Shown here in pieces: positions 33,337 to 39,911 of a DNA stretch of 39,911 bases; position 1 is the first letter of the stretch, and the number at the start of each line of letters is the position of its first letter. The notes under the pieces were generated by a model. The model saw only the letters and a program-made list of their open reading frames with translations, did no database searches and was not told the origin of the DNA. This DNA is from Cellulomonas massiliensis JC225 (GTDB taxonomy: Bacteria; Actinomycetota; Actinomycetes; Actinomycetales; Cellulomonadaceae): NCBI RefSeq assembly GCF_000312005.1, contig NZ_HE978588.1, positions 1,161,437 through 1,201,347 of the forward strand. The letters are read 5' to 3'. The position numbers and the translations under genes were made by a program.

Positions 33337-34293
33337 GTGCAGCACGCCCCGGCCACGACGCCCGCGCGGCCGGGGCCTCCCGGCGGCGTCGCCGCGCGCC
33401 CGGTCGTGGCGGTCGTCGCCGCGCTGGTCGCGCTCGCGTCCGCCGTCGGCGTGTGGCTGCTCTGGCGCCTGTTCGTCGACACGTTCACGGGCCAGCTCGT
33501 GGAGCAGGCCGCGCTGCGCGGGGCCGACTACCACGAGAGCGGCGTCTGGGTCGTGACCGAGCGGGTGCTCGAGGTCGTCTCGGTGACGTTCATCGCGGCG
33601 GTGCTGCTGGCGGCCGTCGTCGTCGCGTTCCTGCGCCGGCGCGCGGACCTCGCGGTGCAGGTGGCGGTCGTCATGATCGGCTCGAACGTCACCACCCAGC
33701 TCGTCAAGAAGGTGCTGCTGCAGCGCGAGGAGCTCGGCGTCGAGGGCGTGTACGGCAACACCCTGCCCAGCGGGCACACGACCGCCGCCGCGTCGGCGGC
33801 CGTCGTCCTGCTGCTCGTCGTCCCGCCGCGCACGCGGCCGTGGGCCGCCGTGCTCGGCGCCGCCTACGCGGCGGTGACGGGCGTCGCGACCCTCGCGCGC
33901 CAGTGGCACCGGCCCTCCGACGTGGTCGCCGCGATGCTCGTCGTCCTCGCCTGGACCGCGCTCGCATGCGCGTGGGCGGCGACCCGGCGCACCGCGCGGC
34001 CGCGCTCGCGGCAGCGCGGCGCCGCCCTGGCCGCGTCGGTGCTCGTCGCGGTCTCGGCGGGTGCTGGAGCCGTCGGCGGGGTCGTCCTCGTCCGCACCTG
34101 GGACGTGCTGGCCGCGGACCCGCAGTCGCTGTGGCGCCCGCGCGTGCAGCAGGAGGCGTTCGTCGGGGGCGTCGCGGCCGCCGTCGCGGCGTGCGCGCTC
34201 GGCTTCGCGCTCGTCCTGGCGCTGCGGCAGGCGACCGCCGTCGACCGCGAGGCCGGCGTGGAACGCGGCGCCGGGCAGTTGCGTTCGGCTTGA
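33337..34293 (+). CDS. PAP2-family membrane phosphatase
   Basis: 318 residues, GTG 33337. Several membrane helices are present. The three phosphatase motifs are a degenerate motif 1 around KKVLLQRE (124-131), PSGH at 144-147 (motif 2) and an ARQWHRPSDV motif at 187-196 (motif 3, His191/Asp195). Family members dephosphorylate undecaprenyl pyrophosphate or other lipid phosphates on the outer side of the membrane. Motif 1 usually ends in RP and has RE here. Two additional C-terminal helices follow a basic Arg-rich loop. Confidence 0.85.
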   Translation: MQHAPATTPARPGPPGGVAARPVVAVVAALVALASAVGVWLLWRLFVDTFTGQLVEQAALRGADYHESGVWVVTERVLEVVSVTFIAAVLLAAVVVAFLRRRADLAVQVAVVMIGSNVTTQLVKKVLLQREELGVEGVYGNTLPSGHTTAAASAAVVLLLVVPPRTRPWAAVLGAAYAAVTGVATLARQWHRPSDVVAAMLVVLAWTALACAWAATRRTARPRSRQRGAALAASVLVAVSAGAGAVGGVVLVRTWDVLAADPQSLWRPRVQQEAFVGGVAAAVAACALGFALVLALRQATAVDREAGVERGAGQLRSA

Positions 34294-34303
34294 CGGAAGG
34301 TCG

Positions 34304-34323
34304 TAGAGTCCCCACCCGGGGAC
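34304..34323 (+). promoter_or_regulatory. Probable topA -10 box and 5'-end hairpin
   Basis: TAGAGT (34304-34309) is a plausible -10 box; TTGCGT 19 bases upstream is a poor -35. Immediately over the expected start of transcription, GTCCCC (34308-34313) and GGGGAC (34318-34323) form a 6-bp hairpin with a 4-base loop. Confidence 0.35.
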
Positions 34324-34386
34324 GGTCCGCTCGAGCAGGCCGCGTCGTCACGCGGGCCGGGAGCGGCCGCTGAGGGAAGGCATGTC

Positions 34387-37095
34387 ATGTCAGCAGGGCG
34401 CAAGCTCGTCATCGTGGAGTCGCCGGCGAAGGCGCGCACGATCGCGGGGTACCTCGGCGAGGGGTACGACGTGGAGGCGAGCGTCGGTCACATCCGTGAC
34501 CTGCCGCAGCCCTCCGAGCTGCCCGCCGACATGAAGAAGGGCCCGTTCGGCAAGTTCGCGGTCGACGTCGACAACGGCTTCGCGCCGTACTACGTCGTCG
34601 ACGCCGACAAGAAGAAGAAGGTCTCCGAGCTCAAGCGCCTGCTCAAGGAGTCCGACGAGCTCTACCTCGCCACCGACGAGGACCGCGAGGGCGAGGCCAT
34701 CGCGTGGCACCTCCTGCAGGAGCTCAAGCCCAAGGTCCCGGTCAAGCGCATGGTGTTCCACGAGATCACGCGCGAGGCGATCGGCCGAGCGCTGGAGAAC
34801 ACGCGCGAGCTGGACGACCGGCTCGTGGACGCGCAGGAGACGCGGCGCATCCTCGACCGGCTGTACGGCTACGAGGTCAGCCCCGTGCTCTGGCGCAAGG
34901 TCGGCAAGGGGCTGTCGGCCGGCCGCGTGCAGTCGGTCGCGACGCGGCTGGTCGTCGAGCGCGAGCGCGAGCGCATGGCGTTCGTCTCCGCCGAGTACTG
35001 GGACGTCACCGGCACGTTCGCGGTCGAGGCGGCCGACGAGCCGACGTTCGGCGCGCGCCTGACGTCGCTCGACGGCACGCGGGTCGCGTCCGGCCGCGAC
35101 TTCACCGACCGCGGCGTGCTCCGCGGCGAGGCCGTGCACCTCGACGAGGCCGCCGCGGGGGCGCTCGTCACCGCGCTGGCCGACGCGTCGTTCACGGTCC
35201 GCTCGATCGAGACCAAGCCGTACACGCGCCGCCCGGCCGCGCCGTTCACCACCTCGACGCTGCAGCAGGAGGCCAGCCGCAAGCTGCGCATGTCCTCGCG
35301 GCAGGCGATGCGCACGGCGCAGACGCTGTACGAGAACGGCTACATCACCTACATGCGCACCGACTCGCCGGTGCTCTCGTCGCAGGCGATCGACGCCGCG
35401 CGGCGCCAGGCGGCCGAGCTGTACGGGCCGGAGTTCGTGCCCGACAAGGCGCGCGTCTACACGAGCAAGGCGAAGGGCGCCCAGGAGGCGCACGAGGCGA
35501 TCCGTCCGGCGGGCGACCACTTCCGCACGCCGGCGCAGGTGGCCCGCGAGCTGTCCGGCGACCAGTTCCGGCTCTACGAGCTGATCTGGAAGCGCACGGT
35601 CGCGTCGCAGATGGCCGACGCCCGCGGCTCCACCGCCTCCGTGCGGCTCGGGGCCGTCGCCGCCGACGGGCGCGACGCGGTGTTCTCCGCGTCCGGCACG
35701 GTCATCACCTTCCGCGGGTTCCTCGCGGCGTACGAGGAGGGCCGCGACGCCGGCCGGTACGACGCCGAGGGCTCCGGCGGGGGCGGGGAGGAGCGCGACG
35801 CGCGCCTGCCGCAGATGGCCGAGGGGGACGCGCTCACGGCGTCCGACCTGCTCGCCGACGGGCACCGCACGAGCCCGCCGCCGCGCTACACCGAGGCGAG
35901 CCTGGTGAAGGCGCTCGAGGAGCGCGGGATCGGCCGCCCGTCGACGTACGCGGCGACGATCGGGGTGATCCAGGACCGCGGGTACGTGGTCAACCGCGGC
36001 CAGGCCCTCGTGCCGACGTGGCTCGCGTTCGCAGTGACCCGCCTGCTCGAGGAGAACTTCGACCGCCTCGTCGACTACGACTTCACGGCGGAGATGGAGG
36101 AGGACCTCGACGAGATCGCGGCCGGTCAGAAGGACCGGGTCGAGTGGCTCACGCGGTTCTACTTCGGCGACGGTTCCGGCAGCGAGGACGGCGAGGGGCT
36201 GCGCGACCTCGTCGCGAACCTCGGCGAGATCGACGCCCGCGAGGTCAACTCGATCGAGATCGGCGACGGCATCACGCTGCGCGTCGGCCGGTACGGGCCG
36301 TACCTCGAGGCGCCGGGCGACGGCCCGGACGCCGAGCCCCGCCGGGCGTCGGTGCCGGACGACCTCGCCCCCGACGAGCTGACGGTCGACAAGGCGCGCG
36401 AGCTGCTCGAGACCCAGCCCGACGGCGACAAGGTGCTGGGCGTCGACCCGGCCACCGGGACGCAGGTCGTCGCGCGCAAGGGCCGCTACGGGCCGTACGT
36501 CACCGAGGTGCTGCCCGAGCCCGAGCTCGACCCGAACCTCTCCGCCGCCGCGCGCAAGAAGGCGCTCGCCGCCGCGCCCAAGCCGCGCACGGGGTCGCTG
36601 TTCCGCACGATGTCGCTGGAGACGATCACCCTCGACGAGGCGCTGCAGCTGCTGTCGCTGCCCCGCGTCGTCGGCACGGACCCCGCGACGGGCGAGGAGA
36701 TCACGGCGCAGAACGGCCGCTACGGCCCGTACCTCAAGAAGGGCACGGACTCGCGCACCCTCGCCTCGGAGGAGGCGCTGTTCACCACGACGCTCGACGA
36801 GGCGCTGGCGATCTACGCCCAGCCGAAGCGTGGCCGCGGCGCGACGGCCGCACCGCCGCTCGCCGAGCTCGGCGAGGACCCGACGAGCGGCACGCCGATC
36901 GTCGTCAAGGAGGGCCGGTTCGGCGCGTACGTCACGGACGGCACGACGAACCGCACGCTGCCGCGCGACACGACGCCGGAGACGCTCACCCGCGAGCAGG
37001 CGATCGAGCTGCTCGCCGAGAAGCGGGCGGCCGGCCCGGCCAAGAAGCCGGCGCGCCGCACCGGCACGCGCTCCAAGGCGGCCACCAAGAAGTAG
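34387..37095 (+). CDS. topA: DNA topoisomerase I (type IA)
   Basis: 902 residues, ATG 34387 after GGGAAGG. The Toprim domain opens the protein (LVIVESPAKARTI; YLATDEDREGEAIAWHL), and the active-site Tyr322 lies in YITYMRTDS. The C-terminal half has four repeats of the GRYGPY kind (near 639, 698, 778 and 845 as GRYGPYLEAP, GRYGPYVTEV, GRYGPYLKKG, GRFGAYVTDG). There are no zinc fingers, and a lysine-rich tail (ARRTGTRSKAATKK) ends the protein, as in mycobacteria. It relaxes negative supercoils. It converges on the large gene at 37120 with only 24 bases between. Confidence 0.97.
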   Translation: MSAGRKLVIVESPAKARTIAGYLGEGYDVEASVGHIRDLPQPSELPADMKKGPFGKFAVDVDNGFAPYYVVDADKKKKVSELKRLLKESDELYLATDEDREGEAIAWHLLQELKPKVPVKRMVFHEITREAIGRALENTRELDDRLVDAQETRRILDRLYGYEVSPVLWRKVGKGLSAGRVQSVATRLVVERERERMAFVSAEYWDVTGTFAVEAADEPTFGARLTSLDGTRVASGRDFTDRGVLRGEAVHLDEAAAGALVTALADASFTVRSIETKPYTRRPAAPFTTSTLQQEASRKLRMSSRQAMRTAQTLYENGYITYMRTDSPVLSSQAIDAARRQAAELYGPEFVPDKARVYTSKAKGAQEAHEAIRPAGDHFRTPAQVARELSGDQFRLYELIWKRTVASQMADARGSTASVRLGAVAADGRDAVFSASGTVITFRGFLAAYEEGRDAGRYDAEGSGGGGEERDARLPQMAEGDALTASDLLADGHRTSPPPRYTEASLVKALEERGIGRPSTYAATIGVIQDRGYVVNRGQALVPTWLAFAVTRLLEENFDRLVDYDFTAEMEEDLDEIAAGQKDRVEWLTRFYFGDGSGSEDGEGLRDLVANLGEIDAREVNSIEIGDGITLRVGRYGPYLEAPGDGPDAEPRRASVPDDLAPDELTVDKARELLETQPDGDKVLGVDPATGTQVVARKGRYGPYVTEVLPEPELDPNLSAAARKKALAAAPKPRTGSLFRTMSLETITLDEALQLLSLPRVVGTDPATGEEITAQNGRYGPYLKKGTDSRTLASEEALFTTTLDEALAIYAQPKRGRGATAAPPLAELGEDPTSGTPIVVKEGRFGAYVTDGTTNRTLPRDTTPETLTREQAIELLAEKRAAGPAKKPARRTGTRSKAATKK

Positions 37096-37119
37096 CTCGG
37101 GCGGGCGCCGCGGGGCCGG

Positions 37120-39911
37120 TCAGTCGAACACGACCCGCTGGCCGCGCTCGCGCACGAGCGTGCGGGCGTGGTCGATGATCCGCGCGGCCGCGGCGTCGGA
37201 GACCCCGGGCAGCGCGGCGACGTCGGCGACGTCCGCGCGGCTGAGCGCCACGACGTCCGCGAACCCGGCCTTGCGCAGCGCCTGGGCCCGGGCGGTCGCG
37301 ACGCCGTCGACGGCCTCCAGCGGCTCGCGCAGCTCCACCCGGGACACCACGGCGGGGCCGGGCACGGCGCGGGCGAGCTGCTCCGGCGCGCGGTCCTGCA
37401 CCCGGTACTGCCGCAGCGCCACGGGCTCGGCCCGCAGCGCGACCCGTCCGCCCAGCCGCACCCGGTCGGTGCCGCACGTCGGGCAGGGCGTCACGGTGAC
37501 CGGCCGGCCGGCCGGTGAGAGCGCTGCGCGCGCCTGCCGCACGGGACCGTCGGAGCCGCAGCGCTGGCAGTGGCACGCCTCGCCGTCCGGGCCGTCGCCC
37601 GCCGGGGTGACCGGGCACAGGCCGCCGGTGGGCACGGGCACGGGCGTCGGCGTGCCGTGGTCGAGCGTGACGCCGACGTCGCTGAGGCGCAGGTCCCCGG
37701 GCGTCTCGGACGCGAACACCAGCGTGACGTCGACGCGCGGGCCGACGGAGAGGCTGAGCGCGCGCAGCACGACGACGGCGCCGGCGGGCAGCACGACGCG
37801 CAGCTGCGCCTCGGCCGCGCCCGGCGGCACGGTCCCGGCGGCCGCGTGCGCGTCGAGGTCCAGCGCGTCGAGGCCGACGCGCACCGTCGCGCCGACGGGG
37901 GCGCCCGCGTCGTCGGCGAACGCCAGCTCGACGGCCGCACCCGGCTCGCCGTCCGGCACCGCGACGACCTCGAGCGCGTACTCGTCGCCCGCCTGCACGG
38001 GCACGGCCTGCGCGACCGCGGAGGGGACGACGCCGGTGTTGGACAGGGTCACGTCGCCGGTGCCCGGCGTGACGGTCGTGCCCGGGTCGGCGGGCGTCCA
38101 GGTGCCGGTCGCGACGTCGGCGGAGGCGAGCAGGCTCACCTTGTCGACGGCCAGCGCCGTGTCGGGCACGAAGAACCGCACCTCGGCCTGGACGGCGGCG
38201 TCGGGGGCGACGAGCACGGCCTCGTGGTGGGGGACGACGGCGACGGAGCGGTCGCGCTCGACGTCGAACGTCGTCACGGGGACGCGGTCCACGCGGCCGG
38301 GGGCGCAGCGGTCGCCGCTCCAGCGCACCTGCGCGACGCCGCCGTCGGCGAACGAGAGTCCGTCGAACGAGAACCGGTAGCGGGCGCCGGCCACGACGGG
38401 CACGACCTGCGCCATCGAGGACGGGCCGCTCGGGCGCTTCCCCTGGCGGTCGGAGCCCTCGCGGACGTCCCCGAGCAGCGCGAGCACCTCGCCCGTCGTG
38501 GGCAGGCTGACGGGACGCACGGTGCCGGCGGTGATCTCCCACTCGGCCGGCAGCGCGTCCCCGATCGACAGCACGTCCGCGTCGGTCAGCCACAGGCCGG
38601 TGTGCACGGCGTGCGTCCCGGCCGGGCTGACGACGAGCCGCCCCCCGCCCTCGGCGACCGTCACGGAGAACCCGGGCGACGGGAGCCACCGGCGGTTCGG
38701 CACGTCGAGCAGCTCGACGCCCTCCTGCCGCACCACGACCGCGACGTCGCCCTGCGGCGCGAGGGCGAACGCGTACCCCGCCGCGGCGTCCTGCGACGCG
38801 AAGGGCAGCTCCCGCAACAGGCCCAGGTCGCCCGGCCGGCGGTACTGCACCGCGGTCCGGGTGAGCACGAGCACCGTGCCGTCGGATGCGACGGCCACCT
38901 GCACCGCGTCGGGCACGGCCACCGACACGTCGTCGTCCGCCTCGACGGCGGACAGGTCCGGGAACGTGACGACGTGCTCGGCGGACGGCTGCGAGCCGTC
39001 GGGCGTCTCCTCGCGCACGACGAGCACGAGGCGGCCGTCCCGCCCCACGGCGGCGTGCCGAGGGCGGCCGAGCACGTTCGCCGACGGCGCGGTCGACCAC
39101 GGGACGGGCGCGCCGGCCGCGGCGTCCCGCAGCTGCGACCACGTCGCGTGCCGGACGAGGGTGCGGGGACGCCCGTCGGCGAACACCAGCCCGAGGACGT
39201 ACACGCCGAGCCCGTCGGCCACGACGTCCGCGACGAGCTCCGGCGTGGCGACCTCCCCGCCCACCGGCCGCGCGGTCGCGGTGTCGACGAGCACGAGGCT
39301 GCCGCCGTCGCCCCCCGCCGCGGCCAGCCCGATCACCGCCGGGCTCTCGAGCCCGAGCACCGCCGTGGCGCCGGTCGGGTCGAGCGCGAGGCCGACGGGC
39401 GTGCCGGCGCCGACGAGGCCCTGCTTCTGGGGTGCCGAGGAGAGCACGTCGTAGCGCAGGTACCGGGTCTCGGGCGGCCCGTCGCCGCGCTGCCCGCCGG
39501 CCACGGCGTGCACGACGTCGCTGCCCGGGCCGAACGCGGCGGCGGCGAAGCCGAGCCCGAGCGCCGAGGGCAGGCGCAGGGACCGGACGGGCGCGAGCGC
39601 CGTGCCGACGCGGTACCAGTCGACGAAGTCCCCGTTCGCGACGCGCTCGCCGCCGCCCGCGGGGCCGCCGGCACCGGCCGTCGCCAGCGCGGCGTTGACC
39701 GCCTGGGCGACCTCCGGGGCGTCGAGGCCGAGGTCCACGGTGCCGGAGGCCGCGAACCGCTGCAGGTCCACGGCGACCGTCGGGCCGCCCGCGTCCACGT
39801 GCAGCTCGAGCGGCAGGCGGAAGCCGCTGAGGGTGTGCCGCAGGCGCAGCGGCGCCCGCAGCGGCGCGGCGGCGACGGTCCCGGCCACGGCCCGCCACGA
39901 GAGGCCCCCGT
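37120..39911 (-). CDS. Very large protein of unknown function: beta-propeller, carbohydrate-binding-like domains, zinc ribbon and HhH repeats (N-terminus beyond window)
   Basis: At least 929 residues; the frame is open to the right edge. An in-frame GTG at 39888 exists but the frame before it (GGLSWRA) looks coding, so the true start is probably outside. Using that GTG as residue 1: residues 1-100 include a CBM-like ERVANGDFVDWYRVG. About 100-470 carries repeated DGT/PTG-VLVL strands (near 165, 215, 278, 328, 372, 415), as in a beta-propeller. Two jelly-roll-like sandwiches follow (about 490-600 and 605-715). A zinc ribbon uses CHCQRCG (772-778) and CPTCG (802-806). Two helix-hairpin-helix units end it (about 856-912, VDGVATARAQALRKAG and LPGVSDAAAARIIDHA). 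Sugar- or surface-binding modules joined to DNA-binding-like ones are unusual. I recognise no family. Confidence 0.7.
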   Translation of the reverse strand, partial: GGLSWRAVAGTVAAAPLRAPLRLRHTLSGFRLPLELHVDAGGPTVAVDLQRFAASGTVDLGLDAPEVAQAVNAALATAGAGGPAGGGERVANGDFVDWYRVGTALAPVRSLRLPSALGLGFAAAAFGPGSDVVHAVAGGQRGDGPPETRYLRYDVLSSAPQKQGLVGAGTPVGLALDPTGATAVLGLESPAVIGLAAAGGDGGSLVLVDTATARPVGGEVATPELVADVVADGLGVYVLGLVFADGRPRTLVRHATWSQLRDAAAGAPVPWSTAPSANVLGRPRHAAVGRDGRLVLVVREETPDGSQPSAEHVVTFPDLSAVEADDDVSVAVPDAVQVAVASDGTVLVLTRTAVQYRRPGDLGLLRELPFASQDAAAGYAFALAPQGDVAVVVRQEGVELLDVPNRRWLPSPGFSVTVAEGGGRLVVSPAGTHAVHTGLWLTDADVLSIGDALPAEWEITAGTVRPVSLPTTGEVLALLGDVREGSDRQGKRPSGPSSMAQVVPVVAGARYRFSFDGLSFADGGVAQVRWSGDRCAPGRVDRVPVTTFDVERDRSVAVVPHHEAVLVAPDAAVQAEVRFFVPDTALAVDKVSLLASADVATGTWTPADPGTTVTPGTGDVTLSNTGVVPSAVAQAVPVQAGDEYALEVVAVPDGEPGAAVELAFADDAGAPVGATVRVGLDALDLDAHAAAGTVPPGAAEAQLRVVLPAGAVVVLRALSLSVGPRVDVTLVFASETPGDLRLSDVGVTLDHGTPTPVPVPTGGLCPVTPAGDGPDGEACHCQRCGSDGPVRQARAALSPAGRPVTVTPCPTCGTDRVRLGGRVALRAEPVALRQYRVQDRAPEQLARAVPGPAVVSRVELREPLEAVDGVATARAQALRKAGFADVVALSRADVADVAALPGVSDAAAARIIDHARTLVRERGQRVVFD

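Noticed and set aside
1..39911. tRNA or rRNA genes, CRISPR arrays, insertion sequences, integrases or prophage
   Set aside because: No cloverleaf-like or rRNA-like stretch, no regularly spaced repeats, and no transposase, integrase or phage structural protein was recognised.

Overview
The window is very GC-rich DNA (GC strongly preferred at third codon positions, many GTG starts, long mirror-image open frames opposite real genes). It looks like a free-living, polysaccharide-degrading actinobacterium. A radA-disA pair, an ArgA-type N-acetyltransferase resembling the mycobacterial enzyme, a zinc-finger-less TopA with a lysine-rich tail, a secreted GH16-CBM13 glucanase and a GH3 glucosidase fit Cellulomonas or a close relative. 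The genus is an inference; the phylum is nearly certain. No rRNA, tRNA, CRISPR array, insertion sequence or prophage was recognised.

Layout, left to right. (1) 1-1120, minus strand: a DUF4190-like membrane protein cut by the window edge, and a secreted NlpC/P60 wall hydrolase whose 5' leader carries a candidate c-di-AMP (ydaO-type) riboswitch. (2) 1553-3209, plus: exonuclease III and an SDR oxidoreductase. (3) 3408-8904: a glycerol operon glpD-glpF-glpK on the minus strand, divergent from a SorC/DeoR-type regulator. (4) 8961-16354: ArgA-like acetyltransferase, Nei glycosylase, MutY, the GH16 glucanase, an anchored protein of unknown function, then DisA and RadA. (5) 16432-20400: TetR regulator plus a two-gene TnrB-type exporter, and another anchored unknown. 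(6) 20415-23742: a VOC protein, an OmpR-type two-component system and a small unknown. (7) 23746-33298: a second TetR regulator, divergent from a cytosolic GH3 glycosidase and a five-gene Opp/Dpp-class importer, which together look like an oligosaccharide uptake and hydrolysis locus. (8) 33337-37095: PAP2 phosphatase and topA. (9) 37120 to the right edge, minus: a very large protein of unknown function that joins beta-propeller and carbohydrate-binding-like modules to a zinc ribbon and helix-hairpin-helix repeats.

Connections. DisA makes c-di-AMP, and the wall-hydrolase leader about 12.5 kb away appears to sense it, so one messenger may tie DNA integrity to wall remodelling. Xth, Nei, MutY, RadA and DisA form a loose genome-maintenance neighbourhood. 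Most of these genes, and several others, start on a GTG or ATG placed 6-8 bases after a TANNNT -10 box, as expected of leaderless mRNAs. The SDR and the GH16 glucanase, 9 kb apart, carry nearly the same 25-bp inverted repeat just downstream of matching promoters, so they probably share a repressor encoded elsewhere. A perfect 20-bp palindrome between the second TetR gene and the GH3 gene is the likely switch for the sugar locus.
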